Assembly (NCBI GenBank): GCA_905198825.1 | Contig: CAJKEF010000050.1 | Location: 1 to 7,624 of the forward strand | From: an uncultured Collinsella sp. | GTDB lineage: Bacteria > Actinomycetota > Coriobacteriia > Coriobacteriales > Coriobacteriaceae | Length of the DNA: 7,624 bases | Reading direction: 5' to 3' | Shown here: in pieces, positions 1-4,998 of the stretch | Numbering within the stretch: position 1 is the stretch's first letter | Layout of the letters: the number at the start of each line of letters is the position of its first letter | The notes under the pieces: generated by a model | Seen by the model: the letters and a program-made list of their open reading frames with translations, nothing else | Told to the model about the DNA's origin: nothing | Databases searched by the model: none | Translations under genes and position numbers: made by a program

Positions 1-52
1 TGCCGTCCTCCGTCGCCAGGAGGAAGAGCTCGACCTTCTCCCTGCTGTACAT
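1..52 (-). CDS. 5' end of a leftward gene, possibly a transposase ORF (partial)
   Basis: The minus strand has ATG at 52-50 and 17 open codons to the edge, MYSREKVELFLLATEDG. Just upstream (minus sense) lies TGGAGGT, about five bases from the ATG, which is an excellent ribosome binding site and the main reason to believe the start. The short N-terminus, with charged residues leading into a helix ending in ATEDG, resembles the opening of helix-turn-helix OrfA-type transposase subunits that begin MYS. Seventeen residues cannot prove a family. The neighbouring terminal-repeat-like sequence at 81-105 supports the idea. Confidence 0.4.
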   Translation of the reverse strand, partial: MYSREKVELFLLATEDG

Positions 53-80
53 GCGGACCTCCAGTCCGGACCGCCCCGCG

Positions 81-105
81 GTCCAACTTTCTGTCCGCAC
101 CCCCA
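81..105. repeat. Candidate terminal inverted repeat of the insertion sequence
   Basis: The plus-strand sequence here starts GTCCAACTTTCTGTCC and ends in CCCCCA. It has the look of an IS terminal repeat: a TG/CA outer edge, and a position just outside the promoter and ribosome binding site of the leftward gene. The partner repeat is not in the window, so the boundary at 105 is a guess. Confidence 0.35.
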
Positions 106-157
106 AACGGTATAAACAGGATCTATTCCACCGCAACTTAGAGCTCCGCCGGCGTGT

Positions 158-197
158 AAAAGAAACGAGCCCGCATCCCCGGGGGACACGGGCTCGT
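158..197 (-). terminator. Intrinsic terminator, copy A
   Basis: In the minus sense, ACGAGCCCG pairs perfectly with CGGGCTCGT, with an inner CCCC/GGGG pairing, and is followed by TTTCTTTT. It is nearly identical to the terminator of the intact tRNA-Leu. Here it follows only a tRNA 3' fragment. Confidence 0.7.
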
Positions 198-225
198 AAA
201 CAATACGTGGTAGGGGCGGTAGGAC
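158..225 (-). repeat. Copy A of a duplicated tRNA 3' end plus terminator (tRNA relic)
   Basis: This segment matches 354-421 at 65 of 68 positions, with differences at 180, 218 and 221. It contains the terminator hairpin and, at 208-225, the 3' acceptor strand with encoded CCA of a tRNA-Leu-like gene (minus strand). Beyond 225 the match stops abruptly: the T-arm, anticodon arm and 5' half are missing. Copy A is therefore a tail-only tRNA fragment. It may come from tandem duplication and decay of a tRNA gene, or be an attachment-site-like duplication left by an integrated element. Weaker similarity continues on the other side: about 20 of 30 positions between 128-157 and 324-353. Confidence 0.75.
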
Positions 226-229
226 GTCT

Positions 230-311
230 GCGTATTTGCTGCGCAAATCCGCACCGGCTTCGGCCGCCTGCCGGCGCCCTCGCCGGCTCGCTGCGGACGC
301 TGCGCGTCCGC
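230..311. other. Cluster of four perfect hairpins between the two tRNA-tail repeats
   Basis: Four palindromic stems follow one another in 82 bp. (1) ATTTGC at 234-239 pairs with GCAAAT at 243-248 around a TGC loop, extendable by GCG/CGC past one mismatch. (2) CGGC-TTCG-GCCG at 255-266 is a UUCG-type tetraloop hairpin. (3) GCCGGCG at 270-276 pairs with CGCCGGC at 281-287 around CCCT. (4) GCGGACGC at 293-300 pairs with GCGTCCGC at 304-311 around TGC. No protein or RNA family is recognised. It may be a mobile palindromic repeat (REP-like), a structured RNA, or debris of a duplicated tRNA region. A T-arm-like GGTTCGAGCCCC at 331-342 follows on the plus strand, with no complete tRNA around it. Confidence 0.6.
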
Positions 312-353
312 TTGACGCTCGCCCCCTCGCGGGTTCGAGCCCCACCGGTGTCC

Positions 354-393
354 AAAAGAAACGAGCCCGCATCCCTGGGGGACACGGGCTCGT
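354..393 (-). terminator. Intrinsic terminator of tRNA-Leu
   Basis: In the minus sense the 9-bp stem ACGAGCCCG/CGGGCTCGT contains an inner TCCC/GGGA pairing and is followed by TTTCTTTT. It starts 11 bases after the encoded CCA of tRNA-Leu, a normal place for a monocistronic tRNA terminator. Confidence 0.8.
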
Positions 394-421
394 AAACAAT
401 ACGTGGTAGGGGCAGTGGGAC
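354..421 (-). repeat. Copy B of the duplicated tRNA 3' end plus terminator
   Basis: This is the right-hand copy of the 68-bp repeat, 196 bp from copy A. It is contiguous with the complete tRNA-Leu gene, covering that gene's 3' acceptor strand, CCA and terminator. It is therefore the presumed original. Confidence 0.75.
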
Positions 422-488
422 TCGAACCCACAATCCTTGCGGCGAGAGATTTTAAGTCTCCTGCGTATGCCAATTCCGCCACGCCCCC
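404..488 (-). tRNA. tRNA-Leu, anticodon UAA
   Basis: This 85-nt tRNA is on the minus strand. The acceptor strand GGGGGCG pairs with TGCCCCT (two G-U pairs at the ends), followed by discriminator A and encoded CCA. The D-arm contains AATTGGCA. The anticodon stem GGAGA/TCTCT closes the loop CTTAAAA, whose central TAA reads UUA and, by wobble, UUG leucine codons. A class II variable arm follows (around GCCGCAAGG), then the T-arm GTGGG-TTCGAGT-CCCAC, which pairs perfectly. Length, long variable arm and anticodon agree on leucine. UUA is a rare codon in high-GC genomes, so this is probably a low-demand species. A partial duplicate of its 3' end lies downstream. Confidence 0.95.
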
Positions 489-499
489 GTGAGACTAGA

Positions 500-508
500 A
501 GTCTAGCA
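500..508 (-). promoter_or_regulatory. Possible extended -10 element for tRNA-Leu
   Basis: In the minus sense the sequence TGCTAGACT ends 11 bases before the tRNA 5' end and fits an extended -10 box (TGnTANNNT). No convincing -35 box is visible. An AGACT/AGTCT inverted repeat overlaps it. It lies in the short gap between the tRNA and the end of the upstream gene. Confidence 0.3.
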
Positions 509-519
509 CAAGCCGCCCG

Positions 520-1143
520 TTACGCGTTGACAGCCATCGAGTGCCGGCCCGACTTTTCCAAGTACTCGGCAAACTTGGCCTCGTCGCCTTTGTTCTTGTA
601 CTGTAGGGCCAACAGGTACTCCAAGCGGCAACCCTTAACCTTATCGTCGCCGGCCTCCTCGAGCATGCGCTCCAGCTCGGGAATGTCGTTGTGGCGCTTG
701 AGGATCATCGTGTCGTACATCAGCTGGCATTCGTGTGCGACCGCCTCGGCCTGACCGCCCTCAAAGTCCTTGATCTCGTGCAACAGTTCCTTGGACTTTT
801 TGCGGTCCTCCTGGCCAACATAGTAGTTAAAGGCTTTGATCACCAGGTCGACGCGCTGCATCTTGGGGAGGTTGAGTCCCAGCAGCAGGTCGAACATCTC
901 GCTGGCGCGCTCGTGGTCCTCGCGCAGCAGATAGGAGTTCAGGCGCAGGTAGTCGCGGTTGTAGCGTGGGTACAGCATGCTGGTGAGTTTGCCGTCGAGC
1001 AAACGATCGAACTCGTCCCACTGCTTGGCAGCCATAAGCTGCTGCAGGCGCTTAAACGTGGTGCGTTTTTTGACGCTAAAGAACACCGACACGGCGATGC
1101 AGATGATAACGACGGCGGTCCAGAGTGTGCGGGAATCGGGCAT
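520..1143 (-). CDS. Conserved hypothetical membrane-anchored protein with helical (TPR-like) body
   Basis: The protein has 207 residues. Residues 8-24 form one hydrophobic helix followed by a positive stretch (KKRTTFKR), so an N-terminal anchor with the body in the cytoplasm is likely. Residues 30-200 are almost wholly amphipathic helices, such as LMAAKQWDEFDRLLDGKLTS, and read like tetratricopeptide-type repeats, though no strict TPR consensus is clear. There are no catalytic motifs, and I do not recognise a named family. The start is supported by AAGGA seven bases before the ATG and a perfect TATAAT further upstream. The gene is divergent from the PTS gene and ends 31 bp before tRNA-Leu, so it is probably monocistronic. 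A scaffolding role at the membrane would be a guess. Confidence 0.85.
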   Translation of the reverse strand: MPDSRTLWTAVVIICIAVSVFFSVKKRTTFKRLQQLMAAKQWDEFDRLLDGKLTSMLYPRYNRDYLRLNSYLLREDHERASEMFDLLLGLNLPKMQRVDLVIKAFNYYVGQEDRKKSKELLHEIKDFEGGQAEAVAHECQLMYDTMILKRHNDIPELERMLEEAGDDKVKGCRLEYLLALQYKNKGDEAKFAEYLEKSGRHSMAVNA

Positions 1144-1198
1144 ATTAGGGTCCTTAGTCGCTCATAAAGCGAGCGGTATGACAACACGTACTAGATGT

Positions 1199-1204
1199 AT
1201 TATA
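1199..1204 (-). promoter_or_regulatory. -10 box of the leftward hypothetical gene
   Basis: A perfect TATAAT (minus sense), preceded by TGCG, lies about 55 bases upstream of the ATG at 1143. The -35 region at the usual distance is weak (TGCCAG at 1222-1227 with a 17-bp spacer), so the promoter rests mainly on its -10 box. Confidence 0.4.
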
Positions 1205-1306
1205 CGCAGCGCGCAAGCAAACTGGCATAAAAGCTCATCGAGGCTGAGTGCCATCGCTCGCTGCGGTACACTTACCTAAAGTAAACCATGAAGGGAGACA
1301 TTACCT

Positions 1307-1594
1307 ATGAAGAAGATCGTTTTGGCTTGCGGTGCTGGCGCTGCTACTTCCACGCTCGTTGCCCAGAAGGTCGCCACCCTGCTCGACGCCAACGGTTATG
1401 CCGGCAAGTATGAGATCGTGCAGTGCGCCATCTCCGAGGCCAAGGACGCTTGCGACGAGGGCGCCGACCTGCTGATCGCCACCACCGTTGCCCCCGAGGG
1501 CCTCACCTGCCCGTACGTGAGCGGCGTGCCCTTCATGACCGGCATGAACCGCGTCGCTGCTGAGAAGGCCGTTCTCGACGTCATGGCTCAGTAG
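1307..1594 (+). CDS. PTS sugar transporter subunit IIB, galactitol (GatB) type
   Basis: The protein has 95 residues, the usual size of a free-standing IIB domain of the phosphotransferase system. It would take a phosphoryl group from a IIA protein on a cysteine and pass it to sugar entering through a IIC permease. The P-loop-like start MKKIVLACGAGAATSTL places the phosphorylatable Cys at residue 8. The later IATTVAPE and GVPFMTGM stretches match the layout of GatB-like IIB proteins. GGGAG lies nine bases before the ATG. A weak promoter candidate is CTGAGT (1244-1249), a 17-bp spacer and TACACT (1267-1272). No IIA or IIC gene is next to it, which is unusual; it must borrow them from elsewhere or have a signalling role. 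The substrate cannot be read from the sequence. Confidence 0.9.
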   Translation: MKKIVLACGAGAATSTLVAQKVATLLDANGYAGKYEIVQCAISEAKDACDEGADLLIATTVAPEGLTCPYVSGVPFMTGMNRVAAEKAVLDVMAQ

Positions 1595-1605
1595 GCGCTG
1601 CCTGT

Positions 1606-1980
1606 ATGAGTGAGCAGAACGCCAATCCGGTCGAGCTCTTTGGCATGCGCGTTGCCCATGTGGGCATTAACGCCACCGACCCGGCAGACGCCCTGGAGAT
1701 CGCGGAGCTGTTCTCGACGATGATGGGCCTGCCCGTCATCGAGACCCCCGTTTCGTACTTTAACGATTCGCTGGTCGAGATCATGAAGCAGAACGGTCGT
1801 GGCGCCAAGGGCCACATTGGCTTTGCCGTCAACGACATCGATGCGGCCGAGAAGTGGTTTGCCGAGCGCGGGCTCGAGGTTAACGAGGAGTCGCGCGTGC
1901 TGCTGCCCGACGGCGGCACCAAACTCGTGTACTTTAAGCGCGAGTTCGCCGGCTTCGCCGTGCACCTGTGCCGCGACTAG
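1606..1980 (+). CDS. VOC (glyoxalase/bleomycin resistance fold) family protein
   Basis: The protein has 124 residues with two beta-alpha-beta-beta-beta halves typical of the vicinal oxygen chelate fold: VAHVGIN at 16-22, LVEIM at 56-60, GHIGFAVNDID at 69-79 and FAVHLCRD at 117-124. Metal-ligand positions appear to be His18, Glu58, His70 and His120; the last is often Glu in glyoxalase I, so a different metal or reaction is possible. The GHIGFAV(N/D)D segment is a common signature of the family. The start is 11 bases after the PTS IIB stop with only a weak ribosome site (AGGCG), so translation is probably coupled to the IIB gene. The substrate is unknown, and a true lactoylglutathione lyase role is not shown. 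A sugar-derived metabolite linked to the PTS protein is an inference. Confidence 0.85.
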   Translation: MSEQNANPVELFGMRVAHVGINATDPADALEIAELFSTMMGLPVIETPVSYFNDSLVEIMKQNGRGAKGHIGFAVNDIDAAEKWFAERGLEVNEESRVLLPDGGTKLVYFKREFAGFAVHLCRD

Positions 1981-2002
1981 CGCACAAGCTGCTATAGCTA
2001 GC

Positions 2003-2040
2003 AAAAAGGGATAGAGCCGCGTGGCCCTATCCCTTTATTT
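2003..2040. terminator. Bidirectional intrinsic terminator between convergent operons
   Basis: The stem AAAGGGATAG (2005-2014) pairs with CTATCCCTTT (2027-2036), with GCC/GGC pairing inside the loop. On the plus strand it is followed by TTTATTT and ends the PTS IIB-VOC operon. On the minus strand the run of T after the stem ends the two-component operon, whose last stop codon is at 2057-2059. Confidence 0.88.
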
Positions 2041-2056
2041 ATGCCGAGGGGCATCC

Positions 2057-3352
2057 CTACCGTGGCAGGCGAATCGTAAAGCGGCTGCCGACACCCTCGA
2101 CCGAGGTCACGCCAATGACACCGCCATGGCTATCGACGATCCACTTGGCAATGGCAAGCCCCAGACCCGAGCCCTGCGCGCCGGCATCGCGTGCGTTGTC
2201 GGCGCGGTAGAACCGTTCAAACGCGTGGGCTGCGGATTCCTGGTTCATGCCGATGCCCTCGTCCTCAACGGCTATATCGATCGTGCCCGTGCCCACATCG
2301 GGCGCTACGCCAAATGTGACGGTCGTTCCCGCATCCGAGTACTTGGCGGCGTTTTGCACGATCACGCGCAGAGCCTGCTTCACGAGCGCCACGTCGACGG
2401 ACGCGTCGCAGCGCGGGTCGCTGACAAGCGCAGCGTCAAAGGCCAGCCGATACGTGTGCTCGGTATCGATCATCTGCGATTCCTCGCATACCTCGCCGAC
2501 CAGTGCGGCAAGGTTGGTATTTGCGCGCCGCAGGACCGTGCGCCCGGCATCGCCGCGCGCCAAAAACAGCAGCTGCTCCACGAGCTCTTGCATGTGCTCG
2601 CTTTCGGCCTTGAGGGACGCGATGGATTCTGCCAGCACGTCCGGGTCGTCTTTGCCCCAGCGATCGAGCATGTTTACGTAGCCCTGAATCACCGCGATGG
2701 GCGTGCGCAGCTCGTGGCTTGCATCGTTGACAAAGCGCATCTGCTGCAGCTTGGCCTCTTGCATCTGGCGCAGCAGGCGGTTGAGTGCGACCTCGATGCT
2801 TGCCAGGTCGGCGTCGCCGGTGGTGACGCTCGGCGAGTCGACGCTTGCGCGCTCGATGGCCTGCTCCAGCGTTTCCATCTTGCCGCCGGAGAGCTGCATG
2901 CGGCCGAGTTCGTCCACGCGCAGGGCCAGATCGTTGAGCGGCGCCATGGTGCGGCGCACGCGGCGGGCGCCGCCGAGCATGTTGAGCACGCTGATGACCT
3001 GCCAACCCACAACGACAAGGTAGAGAGGCCATAGCGTGACGAGGTCCTGCGCGAGGGGGAAAGTCTTGGTGGTACGCGCAAACTCGACGGTATAGGTGAG
3101 CGTTGTCAGGTCCCAGCCGCGCGCGGGCGTCAGCGACATGCCGTGAACGGTGGCGCCGGGAATCCAGCCTGCGGTAAACGCGCTGTCGGGCAGCGTCTGG
3201 TTGTATCCATAGACGAGGATCGCCGCCGCAATCACCATCAGCAGCAGATCGAGCCAGACGTAGCTCATCAAGCGGCGCCACATATAGCTCCAGTTGATGG
3301 CGCGGGCGATGGAGGTGACGCGCTTGGCCTCGGTGTTACGCGCGGCAGACAT
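2057..3352 (-). CDS. Sensor histidine kinase (HisKA-HATPase), two transmembrane segments
   Basis: This membrane sensor kinase phosphorylates itself on histidine and passes the phosphate to the adjacent regulator. With the start at 3352 it has 431 residues. TM1 is about 30-50, an extracytoplasmic sensor loop about 51-105, TM2 about 106-127, and a HAMP-like linker about 128-200. The H-box FVNDASHELRTP has phospho-acceptor His213. The ATPase domain has the N-box QNAAKYSD (Asn334), G1 DEGIG (364-368), F-box FERFYRADN and G2 GSGLGLA (394-400), ending in GSRFTIRLP. All catalytic motifs are present. The open frame extends upstream to 3514, but that stretch (MPRPCSRAS...) is an out-of-frame reading of the regulator gene. 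ATG 3352 lies 17 bases inside the regulator's end and gives a natural N-terminus. The overlap implies translational coupling. The signal sensed is unknown. Confidence 0.95.
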   Translation of the reverse strand: MSAARNTEAKRVTSIARAINWSYMWRRLMSYVWLDLLLMVIAAAILVYGYNQTLPDSAFTAGWIPGATVHGMSLTPARGWDLTTLTYTVEFARTTKTFPLAQDLVTLWPLYLVVVGWQVISVLNMLGGARRVRRTMAPLNDLALRVDELGRMQLSGGKMETLEQAIERASVDSPSVTTGDADLASIEVALNRLLRQMQEAKLQQMRFVNDASHELRTPIAVIQGYVNMLDRWGKDDPDVLAESIASLKAESEHMQELVEQLLFLARGDAGRTVLRRANTNLAALVGEVCEESQMIDTEHTYRLAFDAALVSDPRCDASVDVALVKQALRVIVQNAAKYSDAGTTVTFGVAPDVGTGTIDIAVEDEGIGMNQESAAHAFERFYRADNARDAGAQGSGLGLAIAKWIVDSHGGVIGVTSVEGVGSRFTIRLPR

Positions 3353-4121
3353 AGCCCACCCCGCGCACGGTCTGGATGATGCGGGCGCTGCCGGCGTCTT
3401 CGATCTTGGCGCGCAGGTGCGCAATGTGCACGTCGACGTTGTTGGTGTCGCCCACGTATTCGTAGCCCAGTGCTTCGTGCGCGATGCGCTCGCGCGTGAG
3501 CACGGTCTCGGCATGAGCCATAAGCAGGGCGAGGACGTCGAACTCGCGGGCCGTGAGCGCGATGGGCGAGCCGCCGACCGTGACTTCGCGGCGGTCGGGG
3601 TCGAGCGCGACCGAACCCGCGGTGAGCGCGGCGGGGGAGGGCGCGGCAGAGGTCTGGGCTGTGTCGGTTGCTGGGGACATTGTGGCGATACCGGCGGCCG
3701 TGCCGCTCGCTATGCCAGCCCCGGCGCCGGCGCCGCCAACGCCCGAAGCCGCCCGCACGGCCTCCGAGCGCTTCAGCGCTACGCGGATCCGTGCGAACAG
3801 CTCCTCAATCGCAAACGGCTTGGTCAGGTAATCGTCAGCACCGGCATCGAGCCCGGCAACCTTGTCCATCACGGCATCGCGCGCGGTGACCATGATCACC
3901 GGCACGTCCTTGTGCTTGCGGACACGCCGCAGGACCTCCATGCCGTTGAGCTGCGGCAACAGCACATCGAGCAGAATCAGATCGTAGTCGCGCTCCAGCG
4001 CCAGATCCACGGCGGTGCGGCCGTCGGCGGCGTGCTCCACCTGGTAGCCCTCGTGCTCCAGCTCGAGCGTCACAAAGCGGGCGATTTTCTCCTCGTCCTC
4101 TACGATCAGGATCCGTGCCAT
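3336..4121 (-). CDS. OmpR/PhoB-family response regulator
   Basis: This is the DNA-binding response regulator of the pair, 261 residues. The receiver domain (about 1-120) has the acidic pocket Glu8-Asp9, phospho-acceptor Asp52 (LILLDVLLP), Thr79 and Lys101 (YLTKPF). The C-terminal winged helix (about 170-260) has TAREFDVLALL, the recognition-helix region NNVDVHIAHLRAKI, and the wing TVRGVGYVCR. Between them, residues 122-168 form an unusually long, low-complexity linker rich in Ala, Gly, Ser, Thr and Pro; most family members use a far shorter one. The start is supported by GGGGG a few bases upstream in the 18-bp gap after the DUF4342 gene. The stop codon is overlapped by the kinase start. The target regulon cannot be read here; autoregulation of the operon promoter at 4801-4828 would be usual. 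Confidence 0.95.
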   Translation of the reverse strand: MARILIVEDEEKIARFVTLELEHEGYQVEHAADGRTAVDLALERDYDLILLDVLLPQLNGMEVLRRVRKHKDVPVIMVTARDAVMDKVAGLDAGADDYLTKPFAIEELFARIRVALKRSEAVRAASGVGGAGAGAGIASGTAAGIATMSPATDTAQTSAAPSPAALTAGSVALDPDRREVTVGGSPIALTAREFDVLALLMAHAETVLTRERIAHEALGYEYVGDTNNVDVHIAHLRAKIEDAGSARIIQTVRGVGYVCRA

Positions 4122-4139
4122 GCGTGCCCCCGTCTGCGA

Positions 4140-4682
4140 TTACTTGTCGTCGTTCAGATTTTGCTTGATGTCGTCCGCGGCATCGGCGGCGTGATTCATA
4201 AGGTTGTTGATGCTGCCGGGCACGTCGCCGTCGCTGTCGATGCGGTAGCGCATGCCAAAGAACAGGCCAATCAGCATCAGCCAGATCGTGGCGCCCCAGG
4301 CAAACAGGGCGATGATGGGGATCAGGATGGGGATGTTGAGGATGATCGCATCGCGGCGCGTGGCGATAAACTTGGTGTCCAGGCTCAGGCGGAAGAGCTT
4401 TTTGAGATACTCCCACACGCTGTCCATCTTCTTGGAGAAGTCGGTCTTTTCGCTCGACTTTTCGTAGGCGGCCTGCGCGGCGACCATTTCGGCCGAGGGC
4501 TCGTCGACCGGCACGGACTCGGTGGCGGCGTGCGCCGACGTGGTCTGGGTCTTGCCTTGCGACTCGAGCCAAATGATGGCATCCAGAACGTTGCCGTCGG
4601 CAGCGTCGAGCGCGGCCTTGGCATCGGTGTAGCTCACGTTGCACTTGGTGCGGATGGTTTCAACTTTTTCGAGGTCGTCCAT
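4140..4682 (-). CDS. UBA-like domain / DUF4342 membrane protein
   Basis: The protein has 180 residues. Residues 3-42 form a three-helix UBA-like domain (VSYTDAKAALDAADGNVLDA, then IIWLE), of the kind found in elongation factor Ts and in DUF4342 proteins. A polar linker, about 45-83, is followed by DUF4342 (about 84-150). That region has KKLFRLSLDTKF and then a strongly hydrophobic stretch, about 113-143, long enough for a membrane hairpin. The tail is acidic and polar. AAGGA lies about eight bases before the ATG. It is the first gene of the operon with the response regulator and kinase, 18 bp apart. The function of DUF4342 is not known to me. The operon position suggests an accessory to the two-component system, perhaps at the membrane, which is inference. 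Confidence 0.9.
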   Translation of the reverse strand: MDDLEKVETIRTKCNVSYTDAKAALDAADGNVLDAIIWLESQGKTQTTSAHAATESVPVDEPSAEMVAAQAAYEKSSEKTDFSKKMDSVWEYLKKLFRLSLDTKFIATRRDAIILNIPILIPIIALFAWGATIWLMLIGLFFGMRYRIDSDGDVPGSINNLMNHAADAADDIKQNLNDDK

Positions 4683-4800
4683 GACCTGTCCTTTCGTTCG
4701 ATGGGCGCGACGCCGGGCGATCTGCCCGGGCGCGAGCGTTGCGTTCGGCGGCCTGCGTTGCGCGGTGCCGCCCCGCCCTCGGTCGAACTCTATAGTGCAG

Positions 4801-4828
4801 GTTATAGATTAAGCGATTCTTGAGCCAA
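4801..4828 (-). promoter_or_regulatory. Promoter of the DUF4342-regulator-kinase operon
   Basis: In the minus sense the -35 box is TTGGCT (4823-4828) and the -10 box TATAAC (4801-4806), separated by 16 bp. They match the sigma-70 consensus at 4 and 5 of 6 positions. The predicted transcript starts near 4794, leaving a leader of about 110 bases before the ATG at 4682. Confidence 0.55.
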
Positions 4829-4963
4829 GATTAATGTTGGATGAGTTTTTGGGTGGCGGTGGGAAAAGTATCAGATCTCGATAGCGGGGGATGGGGTGCC
4901 GGTAGCAAGCCGGGGCCAGAAATGGGATAAGCAAGACGTATGGCTCGGATGGATCAAAAACAC

Positions 4964-4998
4964 GTTGCAAAAGTATGAAAATATCCTACAATTGCAAC
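4964..4998 (+). promoter_or_regulatory. abiEi promoter inside a 7-bp inverted-repeat operator; predicted leaderless start
   Basis: The -35 box TTGCAA (4965-4970) and -10 box TACAAT (4987-4992) are 16 bp apart. A perfect inverted repeat, GTTGCAA (4964-4970) and TTGCAAC (4992-4998), covers the -35 box at one end and the last -10 base plus the start-site region at the other. The predicted transcription start, about seven bases after the -10 box, falls on the A of the ATG at 4999, and no ribosome binding site precedes that ATG. Both facts point to a leaderless mRNA. AbiEi antitoxins are known to bind inverted repeats at their own promoter, so this is the likely autoregulatory operator. Confidence 0.65.

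Larger units (their letters stand above)
1..105 (-). mobile_element. Probable end of an insertion sequence (IS3-like), truncated by the window edge
   Basis: Read on the minus strand, a segment starting at 105 begins TGGGGGTGCGGACAGAAAG and runs through GTTGGAC. It starts with TG, as IS3-family ends usually do. It is followed about 30 bp later by a strong Shine-Dalgarno sequence and a start codon for a leftward gene that leaves the window. A terminal repeat close to the first ORF is the usual layout of a small insertion sequence. The other end, the transposase body and any target duplication lie outside the window, so family and boundary are inferred from layout and resemblance. Confidence 0.42.
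4683..4998. other. Divergent intergenic region between the two-component operon and abiEi
   Basis: This 316-bp gap holds the leftward operon promoter (4801-4828), its roughly 110-base GC-rich leader, and the abiEi promoter/operator at the right end. The leader carries a perfect hairpin, CCGGGC (4713-4718) with GCCCGG (4724-4729); no riboswitch is recognised. In 4829-4963 I see no gene, terminator or structured element. Composition changes here from very GC-rich to more AT-rich, so the boundary between core and accessory DNA probably lies in this gap. Confidence 0.5.

Noticed and set aside
320..352. A second tRNA on the plus strand, suggested by GGTTCGAGCCCC
   Set aside because: The flanking T-stem has a mismatch, and no acceptor, D or anticodon arm can be drawn upstream.
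138..482. Minus-strand 114-codon frame across the tRNA and repeats
   Set aside because: It overlaps tRNA-Leu, two terminators and the hairpin cluster; it is a spurious ORF from structured RNA sequence, as is 51-395 on the plus strand.
2021..3034. Plus-strand open frame of 337 codons opposite the kinase
   Set aside because: It is a shadow of the histidine kinase gene; it starts in the terminator and shows no domain.
3353..3514. N-terminal extension of the histidine kinase to 3514
   Set aside because: The extra 54 residues (MPRPCSRAS...) are an out-of-frame reading of the regulator's DNA-binding domain. ATG 3352 gives a normal N-terminus.
3294..4823. Long plus-strand open frame of 509 codons opposite the regulator and DUF4342 genes
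   Set aside because: It is the antisense shadow of GC-rich coding genes with clear domains on the minus strand. It has no recognisable domain and an odd Ala/Arg/Gly/His composition.
4975..4998. Upstream in-frame start for abiEi at 4975
   Set aside because: It lies between the -35 and -10 boxes of the likely promoter and has no ribosome binding site.
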